A stretch of 64,000 bases of DNA, from assembly GCA_028277945.1 (NCBI GenBank), contig JANQFH010000056.1:281093-345092 (forward strand), written 5' to 3'. Source of the DNA: Oligoflexia bacterium (GTDB taxonomy: Bacteria; Bdellovibrionota_G; JANQFH01). Below, piece by piece: positions 8,856-16,385 of the stretch. The stretch's first letter is position 1; every line of letters begins with the position of its first letter. Both the position numbers and the translations under genes were made by a program. The notes below the pieces were generated by a model. The model had not been told where the DNA came from. It did no database searches and saw nothing but the letters and a program-made list of their open reading frames with translations.

Positions 8856-9120
8856 GCCTTACAGCCGAGGCGGGCCCCCAGCTGAAAAGCGAACGGTCGA
8901 TTTATTCGACCGTGAGCGCGGGGTCTGGGGGCATCGACGAGGCGTTGAATCTATAATAAACGCGAGTAGCATCCTTACAGCCGAGGCGGGCCCCCAGCTA
9001 TAAATATAAAGCGACCGAGCGATTTATTCGCGAGTAAGCGTAGAGCTCGAGAGCATCGTAAAGGCGTTAAAAACTATAGTCGATGCGAGTAGCCACCCTA
9101 AAGCCTTTGCGGGCTCTCGA
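8856..9120 (+). repeat. Tandem array of structured repeats, family II (two full, one half element)
   Basis: This array occupies most of the 512 bp gene-free stretch 8818-9329. Two full elements lie at 8925-8997 and 9047-9120. Each begins with a variable stem arm plus GCATCG, runs through AGGCGTT, CTATA and GCGAGTAGC, then CC-TA-AGCC and GCGGGC, and ends in the complementary stem arm (CTGGGGGC with GCCCCCAG in the first, TCGAGAGC with GCTCTCGA in the second). The stems differ between the copies yet remain paired. An orphan right half lies at 8856-8881. The spacers carry hairpins with an invariant TTTAT loop: ACGGTCGA/TCGACCGT (8893-8913) and GCGA/TCGC (9019-9031). The repeat period is 116-123 bp. 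No reading frame is plausible here. Confidence 0.85.
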
Positions 9121-9136
9121 ATAAAAATAGACTCTC

Positions 9137-9162
9137 CACCGGGAGCATCTCTGCTCCCGGTG
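9137..9162. repeat. Perfect 11-bp hairpin at end of family II array
   Basis: CACCGGGAGCA and TGCTCCCGGTG form a perfect 11 bp stem with a TCTC loop. It follows the array after 16 bp. Neither strand has a run of T after the stem, so it is not a typical intrinsic terminator. The remaining sequence to 9270 shows no further structure or gene. Confidence 0.8.
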
Positions 9163-9273
9163 TCAGCCCAGTGGATAAGGGGTATGGTGAAGGTGAGGAG
9201 TAAGCTAGTAGAGCAAAGAGCATACCAGAGGCCAGCTATAATGATTTTAATCAGTTACGATCACGAAAGGGGA

Positions 9274-9297
9274 CAAAACGAGTTGTTTTTTACTCGT
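9274..9297 (-). terminator. Probable intrinsic terminator of the DMT transporter gene
   Basis: On the minus strand ACGAGT and ACTCGT pair across an A-rich loop and the stem is followed by TTTTG. The structure lies 33 bp after the transporter stop. The stem is only 6 bp, so strength is uncertain. Confidence 0.5.
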
Positions 9298-9329
9298 CTA
9301 GAGAATTTTTTCGTGTCAAAAAGTACTCC

Positions 9330-10370
9330 CTAAGCGACCTTCTCTAATTGCATACTTGGGTAGGACGTAGTGCTGGCCAATTGGGTGCGTTTCCAGACAC
9401 TCCTTAGCGCCACGAAGGCTCTGCCCATCATGGCGCTTGGTTGGAGCAAGGCGACACCGACGAGAATCGTCACTCCACCGGCAATCTCCAAAAGACTGGC
9501 AACGTGGCCATAAACTAGATAGTCCAGCAAGATAGCAACAACAGGAATGAGATAACCTACAGCACCGGCACGCACCGAACCCCACTCGCGAACGAGCAAG
9601 GAATAGATGTAATTGGCCATGGCTGTAGGAAAGATGCCGAGAAAGAGGATGCCAAAGATTGTCGGCAGAGAGTGGGTTGCTGCCTGCCACGACGGTAGTC
9701 CATCAACCGCTAACATGAGCGGCACGATGAAGAGCAAGCTCGCTAGGTTTTGTTGATACAGCAGAGCATGGATGTTGAGTTTCTTGCTAGAGAGAAGCTT
9801 GCGACTGATCACTGTGCCCGTGGCAAAGGCGATGACATTGACAAGGATGAAGCCAACGCCAAGGACCTCGCTGAAGCTACCCTGAAATTCAATTTTGTCG
9901 GCAAAGACCAGTAGCAGTCCAATAAAACCGACACTAAGACCGCAGACAGTCTTGGAAGTAAGGGAGGCTTTGCACTTGAGCATGAACGACGAGGCCAAAA
10001 CGACAAAAATAGGCATGGAACCTTCAATAATCCCGCCCAGCCCTGAGGAGATATAACGCATGCCAAAGAACATACAGATGTAAGGAATCGCCATGATCAA
10101 AATGCCATTGATCCAGGCAGCAGGGAGATCCCTTTTGGGTATACGTGTGGATGCCCGTCTCAGCCTAAAAACGAGGTGAAGAACGATCAGGGAGAGCAGC
10201 AAACGATAGCCGCTGCCGTGCGTGGCAGGAACGACGTTACCAACCACCTTGGTGGCAAGAAAGGTCGCCCCCCAAATAAGGGCCAACAGCAGAAAGAGAC
10301 AGAGCAGCCAAGGTTGGCTAAGGGCCTTGCCTTTGTTCATCTTTTGGAATTGCGATTTTTTCTGGAACAT
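9330..10370 (-). CDS. EamA/DMT-family exporter
   Basis: A 346-residue inner-membrane protein with about ten hydrophobic helices in two EamA repeats. The first helix LCLFLLLALIWGATFLATKVV carries the family W-G-x-x-F/T signature; the second half begins near VISRKLLSSKKLNIHALLYQQ. Members export amino acids, metabolites or drugs by a drug/metabolite transporter fold; the substrate cannot be told. ATG 10370 is chosen because GGGAG lies about 8 nt upstream; ATG 10340 is an alternative. It is divergent from an HTH regulator across a 260 bp A+T-rich region containing a palindrome, a classic regulator/target arrangement. Confidence 0.9.
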   Translation of the reverse strand: MFQKKSQFQKMNKGKALSQPWLLCLFLLLALIWGATFLATKVVGNVVPATHGSGYRLLLSLIVLHLVFRLRRASTRIPKRDLPAAWINGILIMAIPYICMFFGMRYISSGLGGIIEGSMPIFVVLASSFMLKCKASLTSKTVCGLSVGFIGLLLVFADKIEFQGSFSEVLGVGFILVNVIAFATGTVISRKLLSSKKLNIHALLYQQNLASLLFIVPLMLAVDGLPSWQAATHSLPTIFGILFLGIFPTAMANYIYSLLVREWGSVRAGAVGYLIPVVAILLDYLVYGHVASLLEIAGGVTILVGVALLQPSAMMGRAFVALRSVWKRTQLASTTSYPSMQLEKVA

Positions 10371-10442
10371 TCTTGACTCTCCCTTTTGTTAAGCTGACAA
10401 GAGCTAAATAACATAAAATGACCTTTTGCAAATCTCTTTCTA

Positions 10443-10456
10443 TAAATGGCCATTTA
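10443..10456. promoter_or_regulatory. Perfect 14-bp palindrome, candidate operator
   Basis: TAAATGGCCATTTA is a perfect palindrome in the A+T-rich region between the divergent transporter and HTH genes. Nearby ATGACC, GTGACC and TTGACC half-sites (about 10419, 10458 and 10528) recur. I infer a binding region for the HTH protein encoded next door. Confidence 0.4.
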
Positions 10457-10631
10457 GTGACCACGTAATCATAAAAAGATTCATTTTAGAGCCTTATTTC
10501 CAAAAAAATTGAACATAAGGTTATTTATTGACCTCATTATCTTGCTAGAGTACCGTTTGATGTAAATATAAGCGTATCGGTCAAAAGACAGGCTGTTTTT
10601 TGCTACTAAACCTTTCAAAAGGGGTCATGTG

Positions 10632-11435
10632 ATGTCGGAAGCTTTGGAAATTCGCCGGATGAAGGATCTTATTAAGACCATCATGAGAAAAAAGGGACGC
10701 ACCTATGAAGAGCTCGCCAAGGTGCTCAAGGTCTCACCAACCACGGTGAAGCGCGTGCTCAATAAGGACGATCTCACCCTGCAGCGGCTGCATGAGATTT
10801 TAGCTTGGCTCGGTCTAACCTTTGCCGAGGTGGCGACCTTATCAGAACAAGGTGGCAAAGAGGGAATGAAGCAATACAGTACTGAACAAGAGCAGTTTCT
10901 TGCCAAAAACCTCGACTACTTATGTATTTGGGAGGGGCTCGTCAATGGCATGAGCCCAGAGCAGCTGGCAAAGAAATACCGTTTAAATGCCAAATCTCTG
11001 CAGAAATATCTCTTTACCCTAGACAAGCACGATCTCATTGAACTGCTGTCCAATGGGCGGGTGCGGACAAAGCCGATGATGGCTTGGAGAAAAAACGGTC
11101 CGGTAAGAACACAGTTATCAGACCGTCTTGCCAAGGTGGTAAACGATCTTATCAATCAAGGGATGCGTTTTGGCAGGGATTACCCAAGGTTCGGCTTTAG
11201 GGCAGTTGTGGACGCGCCCATGCGTCGCAAGACCTATGAGCAGCTACAACAGGAACTCGATGAGATCGTAACGAAATACTTAAACATCTCAGCAACGGAA
11301 AAGGCTCTAGAGGCGAGAGAAGACCTCATTAACGTAACCTTCGTCCATGTTGCTGCGAATATTGACGCTGCCGAACTCTATTTAGACCGCCCAAGAAACT
11401 TTGAAGATACGCTGCAGGTTGAGGAGAGAGTCTAG
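10632..11435 (+). CDS. XRE-family helix-turn-helix transcriptional regulator
   Basis: A 267-residue protein. Residues about 8-65 form a Cro/CI-type helix-turn-helix: MKDLIKTIMRKKGRTYEEL, then AKVLKVSPTTVKRVLNKDD and LHEILAWLGLTFAEVATLSE. A second, winged-helix-like segment (LSPEQLAKKYRLNAKSL, then LDKHDLIELLSNGRVRTKPM) and a helical C-terminal region follow; this architecture is widespread in proteobacterial XRE regulators whose ligand is unknown. ATG 10632 is preferred to the adjacent GTG 10629 because GGGG lies 7 nt upstream. It is divergent from the EamA exporter, its most likely target. Confidence 0.85.
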   Translation: MSEALEIRRMKDLIKTIMRKKGRTYEELAKVLKVSPTTVKRVLNKDDLTLQRLHEILAWLGLTFAEVATLSEQGGKEGMKQYSTEQEQFLAKNLDYLCIWEGLVNGMSPEQLAKKYRLNAKSLQKYLFTLDKHDLIELLSNGRVRTKPMMAWRKNGPVRTQLSDRLAKVVNDLINQGMRFGRDYPRFGFRAVVDAPMRRKTYEQLQQELDEIVTKYLNISATEKALEAREDLINVTFVHVAANIDAAELYLDRPRNFEDTLQVEERV

Positions 11436-11444
11436 CAGAGGAAG

Positions 11445-11459
11445 GGGGGACGGAGGTCC
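11445..11459 (+). repeat. Short direct repeat, copy 1 (GGGGGACGGAGGT)
   Basis: GGGGGACGGAGGTCC lies after the HTH gene and recurs as GGGGGACGGAGGT at 12214-12226, so the two 13 bp copies bracket the zinc-ribbon gene. Similar GGGGACGGAGGTCC strings occur near RAYT-type transposases in other genomes (from memory), but no transposase is present here. Confidence 0.6.
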
Positions 11460-11566
11460 TTTCTAGTAAAAAATGCAAGAAGTTATCTCTCCCCTAGACT
11501 CCCTGCCACTATTCATATAAGGCCATATAATAGTCTGGAATTAGGTTTGAAAAAAGTGGAGTAAAT

Positions 11567-12190
11567 ATGGCTGGAGACCCTAGTACAACGGCACCTCTAT
11601 TAAGGCACGCCAAACCCCTCGGCAATAGCGACCTTAGCTGTCCAAAGTGCACCGAAAGCTTGGCAAGGTTTCAGGTCTATGGCGTGGAAATAGACATTTG
11701 TAATAAATGTCAAGGGACCTGGTGCGACAAAGGCGAGTTGCGCCAGCTGAAGGACCGCTGCGATAAGGGTTCATGGGGCGACTTGAGATGGATAGACGAT
11801 GAATTGGAAGCTATTGAGACACTAAAAGGGTCACTTTCAACATTTTTGTGTCCTAGATGCAAGGAGATAAAACTATACTCTATTGTTTTTCCACACTCCT
11901 CGATTTCCATCGATGTGTGCAAGAATTGTCATGGAGTGTGGTTAGATAGTGGGGAGTTTGCGCAGATTATTGAAAATCTGAGAGCTAAGCTCAACAAAAT
12001 TACCTCAAAGGAGATGAGGGAAAAGGTCGTAGAAGAGGTAAAAGAAATTTGGAGTGGGCCGGAAAACGTCTTCTCTGAATTGCTCGATGCTAAGGTGGCA
12101 ATATCGGCACTACTGAACATTGCAGTTTACGAACATCCGAAGTTCGCAGTTTTTCTAATAAATCTTGAGAAAACACTACCTAAGCTTTAA
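11567..12190 (+). CDS. Protein with two TFIIB-type zinc ribbons
   Basis: A 207-residue cytoplasmic protein with two zf-TFIIB modules. The first has CPKC ... ICNKCQGTWCDKGELRQL, the second CPRC ... VCKNCHGVWLDSGEFAQI; each offers four cysteines for zinc and the family C-x-G-x-W-x-D-x-G-E box. The C-terminal 75 residues are helical and unassigned (TSKEMREKVVEEVKEIW). The family is widespread and functionally uncharacterised. It is flanked by the 13 bp direct repeats at 11445 and 12214, so it may have moved as a unit. Confidence 0.85.
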   Translation: MAGDPSTTAPLLRHAKPLGNSDLSCPKCTESLARFQVYGVEIDICNKCQGTWCDKGELRQLKDRCDKGSWGDLRWIDDELEAIETLKGSLSTFLCPRCKEIKLYSIVFPHSSISIDVCKNCHGVWLDSGEFAQIIENLRAKLNKITSKEMREKVVEEVKEIWSGPENVFSELLDAKVAISALLNIAVYEHPKFAVFLINLEKTLPKL

Positions 12191-12213
12191 AGAGGGCGCC
12201 TGCCTATCTAAAC

Positions 12214-12226
12214 GGGGGACGGAGGT
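12214..12226 (+). repeat. Short direct repeat, copy 2 (GGGGGACGGAGGT)
   Basis: Second copy of the 13 bp repeat described at 11445, lying 23 bp after the zinc-ribbon gene stop. Copy 1 continues CCTTTCTAG and copy 2 continues TCGCCTCTT, so identity ends here. Confidence 0.6.
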
Positions 12227-12241
12227 TCGCCTCTTATAAGC

Positions 12242-12748
12242 TTAGCCAACAAACTCTGTGGTCATTAAGAACACCATCCGATTACGGTCGCGCGCCTTTT
12301 CCATGGTCCTCCAGCCCAAGCGCGCGTAAAATCCCTCTCTGTCTGGAGTGATAAGATAAGCCTGTTTGTATCCCAGCTGCCGTACTTTATCCATGGCGCG
12401 CAGGACTAAGGCCGACCCAATGCCTTTGCCGCGATACTCAGGGCGCACAAAGATGGTTGCCACCCAAGGGGATAGGTCTTTTCTAGAATCCATATCATGC
12501 TCAACGATCCATGCCGTACCTACGGGATGATCACCAGCAAATGCAACAAACATCATAGGTATGCGCTCCTTGTGCATCTGAGCTTGCATTCTCTGCAACC
12601 TATCGGCAACGCTGTTTTCGCCAGGATTCTGCCAAGCCCACTCATCATGGAGCCACTTGGCAACCTCATCCAAAAACTCAGGGTGGTCGGCAAAGTAGTC
12701 AATGTTGTAATCTACTTCGTGCGAGTCTCGCATGCTATTGCTTCTCAT
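12242..12748 (-). CDS. GNAT-family N-acetyltransferase
   Basis: A 168-residue acetyl-CoA-dependent acyltransferase. The acetyl-CoA pyrophosphate loop is VRPEYRGKGIGSALV (R/Q-x-x-G-x-G/A), preceded by the beta strand LSPWVATIFV and followed by the C-terminal FYARLGWRTMEKA motif typical of GNAT proteins. The substrate is unknown. ATG 12748 immediately follows the ispA stop; ATG 12733 has a better ribosome site (GAGAAG, 8 nt) and may be the true start, giving 163 residues. It is the last gene of the ispA-xseB group. Confidence 0.88.
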   Translation of the reverse strand: MRSNSMRDSHEVDYNIDYFADHPEFLDEVAKWLHDEWAWQNPGENSVADRLQRMQAQMHKERIPMMFVAFAGDHPVGTAWIVEHDMDSRKDLSPWVATIFVRPEYRGKGIGSALVLRAMDKVRQLGYKQAYLITPDREGFYARLGWRTMEKARDRNRMVFLMTTEFVG

Positions 12749-13636
12749 TTACTTTTTGCGGGTGACGATGTAGCGGGCAAGTTCGATAAGCGGTGTGGCG
12801 CGCTCGCCAAAAGCGGCAAGCTCGGCAATGGCCTTTTGCATCTCCTCATGGGCGGCTTGCGTGGCGGCCTCCACACCCATGAGCGCCACAAAAGTAGCCT
12901 TGCCCTGCCTAAGATCACTACGCGGGTCCTTACCAATCTCAGCACCGCCGGTGATGTCCAATACATCATCGTAAATCTGGAAGGCGTAGCCAAGATGAAA
13001 ACCGTAGTTGGAAAAGACGGTCAGTTCACTCTCGCTCACACCCGCAGCTAAGGCACCAACTTCGACAGCCACGGTAAGGAGGCGACCGGTTTTGCTGGTG
13101 TGTATCTGCCGCAGCAACTCTTCTGTGGGTGTGTCGTTCTCATGTTGCAAATCAAGTAGCTGACCGCCAACCATGCCACGGCATCCTGCTGCGGCACTCA
13201 CTCTTTGGATGATGGCGAGGTAGGTTTCCGGAGCAAGACCCGCACTAGCTTGCGACATAAGGTAGAACGCTTCGGTGAGTAGACCATCGCCAGCAAGAAT
13301 GGCCTTGGCTTCGCCAAAAACCTTGTGGTTGGTCGGTTTGCCACGACGAAGATCGTCATCATCCATGGCGGGTAGATCATCGTGGATGAGGCTATAGGTG
13401 TGCACACACTCCAGGGCTACGGCAATCGGCAGCACAGCTTCAAGACCGCCGCCGACCACCTCGGCGGTGGCAAGCGTAAGAATGGGACGAATGCGCTTGC
13501 CGCCGGCATCTAGACTGTAGACCATGGCCTCTCTCAGTTGCGCTGGACAGTCGATGCTATCGAAGTGTTGCTTGAGAAAGCTGTCAACGCGATCACGGTG
13601 GGAGTCGAGAAAAGCCGTAAAATCGAAAGCCATCAA
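12749..13636 (-). CDS. ispA: Farnesyl/geranyl diphosphate synthase
   Basis: A 295-residue trans-isoprenyl diphosphate synthase that condenses isopentenyl and allylic diphosphates for quinone and cell-wall lipid carriers. The first aspartate-rich motif is LIHDDLPAMDDDDLRRG and the second FQIYDDVLDITG; GGKRIRP provides the IPP-binding K and R. Length and sequence fit the IspA (C15) class. It overlaps the end of xseB by 4 nt; the pairing of xseB with ispA is a widespread gene order, often with dxs, which is not here. Confidence 0.95.
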   Translation of the reverse strand: MMAFDFTAFLDSHRDRVDSFLKQHFDSIDCPAQLREAMVYSLDAGGKRIRPILTLATAEVVGGGLEAVLPIAVALECVHTYSLIHDDLPAMDDDDLRRGKPTNHKVFGEAKAILAGDGLLTEAFYLMSQASAGLAPETYLAIIQRVSAAAGCRGMVGGQLLDLQHENDTPTEELLRQIHTSKTGRLLTVAVEVGALAAGVSESELTVFSNYGFHLGYAFQIYDDVLDITGGAEIGKDPRSDLRQGKATFVALMGVEAATQAAHEEMQKAIAELAAFGERATPLIELARYIVTRKK

Positions 13637-13842
13637 GAACTCTTCTCCAAGCTCTTCTTTAAATGCTCGATTTTGCCGGCAGCCTCTTTGAGCTGCTGCT
13701 CGCAGAGTTGGTTGAGCTTCACCCCCTTTTCGTAGAGTTTGATCGACTCGTCGAGGGAAAGGTTGCCCGCCTCAAGCTTGGCAACCACTTGCTCGAGTTG
13801 CTTGAGAGAGTTTTCAAAGCTCTTGTCGCTCTTTGTCGCCAT
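13633..13842 (-). CDS. xseB: Exodeoxyribonuclease VII small subunit
   Basis: A 69-residue helical protein MATKSDKSFENSLKQLEQ, with the family core LEQVVAKLEAGNLSLDESIKLYEKG and LCEQQLKEAAGKIEHL. XseB forms the helical bundle that supports XseA in degrading single-stranded DNA; xseA is not in the window. ATG 13842 is chosen because the frame upstream enters a tRNA gene. Only 7 nt lie between the tRNA discriminator base and the ATG, with no ribosome-binding site, so the transcript may be made leaderless by tRNA 3' processing. Confidence 0.93.
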   Translation of the reverse strand: MATKSDKSFENSLKQLEQVVAKLEAGNLSLDESIKLYEKGVKLNQLCEQQLKEAAGKIEHLKKSLEKSS

Positions 13843-13849
13843 AAAAACA

Positions 13850-13933
13850 TGCCCAGGACTGGACTCGAACCAGCACGAGATTGCTCTCACTAGCCCCTCA
13901 AGCTAGCGTGTCTACCAATTCCACCACCTGGGC
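13850..13933 (-). tRNA. tRNA-Leu (anticodon GAG)
   Basis: On the minus strand the acceptor GCCCAGG pairs with CCTGGGC, with discriminator A at 13850. The D loop is GTGGAATTGGTAGACAC. The anticodon arm is CTAGC, loop TTGAGGG, GCTAG, which gives anticodon GAG. There is a long variable arm (TGAGAGCAATCTCGT) as expected for a class II tRNA and a T arm with GGTTCGAGTCC. CCA is not encoded. It lies between lepB and xseB in the same direction. Confidence 0.95.
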
Positions 13934-13953
13934 TCCAGATCCAACAACCAACA

Positions 13954-14670
13954 CTAATGAATAAACCTTCCAAAACGACTCCACCTAACACCCCAGGGAT
14001 TCTTCTTCAACGAGAAAAAAATCACCAGGGCACGTCCACGAATCGCTTTAAAGGAGACAAAACCCCACTCACGACTGTCTCGGCTGTTGTGCCGATTATC
14101 TCCCATAACAAAGTAGTGGTCCTCTTTCACCACCACAGGAGGATGGTCATGCAAGCCTTCGTAAAAGTAGTCGCGATGGTGTAAAACGTAGTGTGCAACA
14201 TCATCGAGCGTCTCTAGATAGAGCCGGTAGTGTTCGGAACGACGATAGCGCCCTTCAACCACCCGGTGCTGTTCCTCATCGTTGACATCCTGTCGCGCTA
14301 CAGGTTTGCCATTGACATAGAGCTGCCCGGCACGGATCTCAACGCGATCGCCAGGCAACCCTACCACCCGTTTGATGTAGTCTTTACGCGGATCCTTGGG
14401 ATACTTAAAGACGATGACATCACCCCGTTTGGGTCTCGACCAGGTAGTGAGGTTGATGTTGGTAAAGGGAAGCTTGAGGCCGTAAGCTAGCTTGGAGACA
14501 AAGAGATGGTCGCCAATCTGTAGGGTGGGACGCATAGAGCCGGTTGGAATCTTGTAAGGCGCCGCAACACTGGAGCGGATGAGCAGCACGACAAAGAGGG
14601 CAATACCCAGGGTCTTGAGGTTCTCAGGCCCTCCCGTGATCTTATGGAATACCTTAATAAAACGCTGCAT
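13954..14670 (-). CDS. lepB: Signal peptidase I
   Basis: A 238-residue membrane-anchored serine/lysine protease that removes signal peptides. One N-terminal transmembrane helix (TLGIALFVVLLIRSSVAAPY) precedes box B, IPTGSMRPTLQIGD, with nucleophile Ser45. Box D is YIKRVVGLPGDRVE with general base Lys100, and box E is MGDNRHNSRDSREWGFV. Length is normal for the short type with one membrane span. It starts 73 bp after the phasin-like gene and is followed by tRNA-Leu. Confidence 0.95.
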   Translation of the reverse strand: MQRFIKVFHKITGGPENLKTLGIALFVVLLIRSSVAAPYKIPTGSMRPTLQIGDHLFVSKLAYGLKLPFTNINLTTWSRPKRGDVIVFKYPKDPRKDYIKRVVGLPGDRVEIRAGQLYVNGKPVARQDVNDEEQHRVVEGRYRRSEHYRLYLETLDDVAHYVLHHRDYFYEGLHDHPPVVVKEDHYFVMGDNRHNSRDSREWGFVSFKAIRGRALVIFFSLKKNPWGVRWSRFGRFIH

Positions 14671-14743
14671 GCGGCCCCTTTTAGCATAAGCGTTGGGCTT
14701 ACCGAAACATTCTTTTGGGACTTATACTAACGATGCGGTTAGT

Positions 14744-15115
14744 TTATTGGAGTTGGCGGCTTCGTGGTTGCGCCACAGGCTTATGCGTTCTGGCATCGAG
14801 TCGGTTCAGACGTTTTTCCAGCGCCTTGAGCTCGTCCTCGGTGATGGACTTGAGGCGGTCTACCACACCCTCGGCTATGGCAGCTACCTTGGTCTCAAAA
14901 ATCTCGCGACTCTGCTGCATTCGCTCAACCAGCCTCTTCTCCAGCCTGGTTGCCTGATCTTCGGTAATGCGGCCATAGCGAACCATTTTGTGCATGAGAT
15001 CACGGCTAGCCGCGAGGCTCTCGTTCGATAGGCCATGCACTACTTCTCGGCTACTCTCAACGAAACTCTTGAGAATCTCTTCTTTGCCTTCCCGTTTTGT
15101 CATGGCGCGTTTCAT
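14744..15115 (-). CDS. Phasin-like coiled-coil protein
   Basis: A 123-residue, strongly helical and charged protein: EEILKSFVESSREVVHG, YGRITEDQATRLEKRL and ITEDELKALEKRLNRLDART are heptad-like. It resembles phasins and PHA-granule accessory or UbiK-like proteins, but no decisive motif is seen. ATG 15115 is chosen because GAGG lies 6 nt upstream; an in-frame ATG at 15142 would sit almost at the promoter. A TATAAT box lies at 15153-15158. Confidence 0.65.
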   Translation of the reverse strand: MKRAMTKREGKEEILKSFVESSREVVHGLSNESLAASRDLMHKMVRYGRITEDQATRLEKRLVERMQQSREIFETKVAAIAEGVVDRLKSITEDELKALEKRLNRLDARTHKPVAQPRSRQLQ

Positions 15116-15152
15116 AGGTACCTCACAACTAATTGATTTCATTAAACAATTA

Positions 15153-15158
15153 ATTATA
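15153..15158 (-). promoter_or_regulatory. Candidate -10 box upstream of phasin-like gene
   Basis: The minus strand reads GGGTATAATTAATTG, a perfect TATAAT, placing the start of transcription near 15146 and the ATG about 30 nt later. No good -35 is present at 16-18 bp. A CTCCTAC/GTAGGAG hairpin lies just upstream, near 15171-15188. Confidence 0.45.
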
Positions 15159-15253
15159 CCCGAGTTTGTCTCCTACCGCAGTAGGAGGTCAACTTAATCA
15201 AAATATGTCTGCTTTGTCCAGAACTTTTGACGCAACGTGATCAAAAAGATCGG

Positions 15254-16342
15254 CTACTCTTCGGCAAAGTAACCAACGGCCTGCTGCAGTTGAAAAACCC
15301 CGGTAGCGCCGGCTTCAGGGGCATCCCAGCGCAGTATCACCTCGCTGCCCTCTACCGGCGGCGCACGGAAGGCCTTGAGATCACCGCCAAAAACCGATGC
15401 TGCACGACCGTCGGCATCGAGCAGGGTCAGCGGCTGTTCAACAGGAAGTGAAAACTGGGCAAAGTCTACGGTAATGGCAACCGCACCAGGCATTTGAATG
15501 CGCCACTCTCGCTGAGAGGGGTTAGTATTGGCGACCTCTGTCATCAGGGTAATCTTTTCGGTCAACGGCAAGGTCTTAGCATCCTCTCCACCCTGATCCT
15601 CCCCAACAACAGCATCTTCGCCGCCATCCTGATTGGCGGCGTTTTCCGCACTTAATAAGGGCCTGAGGGCGTCAACCAGTTCGGTGGATATGCCAGAGAC
15701 CCTAGCTAGGTCACCGATGGTATCAAAGGCTAGGGCTCCGGCAGCGGTTTGCTCTTTGCGGTAGCTGTCAATGGCTGCTGCCAAAATGGCATCAATCCCC
15801 GGTAGTTCTTTGAGAATCTGCAATGGAGCGTCATTGATATTAACCTCCTGCCAACCCTCCCCCGTGCTGTGCACCTCAATCAAGTAGGCTGTGGCTGCGG
15901 GATCAAACGCCAACCCGCCGGAGACGGGGTCCTCTGCACCGATGAGCTGCTCTTCGCCCTGTTCGCCAACCCGCAGGCGTAGCGCACCACGACCATGCAG
16001 AACCACAAGCGGTGTCCCTTTGATCTCTTGTTTCTTTTGGATTGCTGGATTGGGCTGTGGTTGGTTTGCGCTTGGTTTCGCCGGTCGCAAAGGTTGCGGC
16101 ACCCGCTCTTTAGCCGGCTTGCTCGAAACTTCTTGGGCATGGGTCTTGGCTCCAGTCCTCTCCACAGCTCCGGTGGGAACCAGTTTCTCAAGCAGCTGCG
16201 GTGAGACACCCAGGCGCAGTAGCAGCGGTTTTTCAAAGGTAATGGAGAAGAGAAAACCGCCGTAGATGAGCATCACTGCGGCAAAAAAACCTGCCAGCAA
16301 ACCGTAGCTTCCATTCTTCGGTCGTTGCGGGTGTGGCCACAT
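15254..16342 (-). CDS. Membrane-anchored helix-hairpin-helix (GspK/ComEA-like) protein
   Basis: About 362 residues. An N-terminal transmembrane helix (GLLAGFFAAVMLIYGGFLFS) is followed by a proline-rich linker, then VNINDAPLQILKELPGIDAILAAAI and TIGDLARVSGIS, a ComEA/GspK-type helix-hairpin-helix repeat. The C-terminal third (EWRIQMPGAVAITVDFAQF) looks like a beta-rich sensor or cell-surface domain. Such repeats bind DNA or form minor pseudopilin contacts; which applies is not clear. ATG 16342 replaces a TTG at 16354 because the hydrophobic segment starts soon after. It follows the hybrid CheA gene on the same strand. Confidence 0.65.
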   Translation of the reverse strand: MWPHPQRPKNGSYGLLAGFFAAVMLIYGGFLFSITFEKPLLLRLGVSPQLLEKLVPTGAVERTGAKTHAQEVSSKPAKERVPQPLRPAKPSANQPQPNPAIQKKQEIKGTPLVVLHGRGALRLRVGEQGEEQLIGAEDPVSGGLAFDPAATAYLIEVHSTGEGWQEVNINDAPLQILKELPGIDAILAAAIDSYRKEQTAAGALAFDTIGDLARVSGISTELVDALRPLLSAENAANQDGGEDAVVGEDQGGEDAKTLPLTEKITLMTEVANTNPSQREWRIQMPGAVAITVDFAQFSLPVEQPLTLLDADGRAASVFGGDLKAFRAPPVEGSEVILRWDAPEAGATGVFQLQQAVGYFAEE

Positions 16343-16385
16343 ACCGCTTTTCAAAGCAAAATCAATGCCAAACCCAAAGAGAGTA

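Noticed and set aside
8856-9120. Integron attC sites
   Set aside because: One GTTRRRY-like string occurs, but no consistent RYYYAAC/GTTRRRY pair flanks the elements and no integrase or cassette genes are present.
8856-9162. CRISPR array
   Set aside because: Repeats are long, few and internally structured; the intervals are not unique spacers and no cas gene is near.
10523-10575. Sigma-70 promoter for the HTH gene with TTGACC
   Set aside because: The best -10 candidates (TACCGT, TATAAG) are off consensus or spacing, so no firm promoter is called.
13843-13890. Upstream extension of xseB
   Set aside because: It runs through the tRNA-Leu gene.
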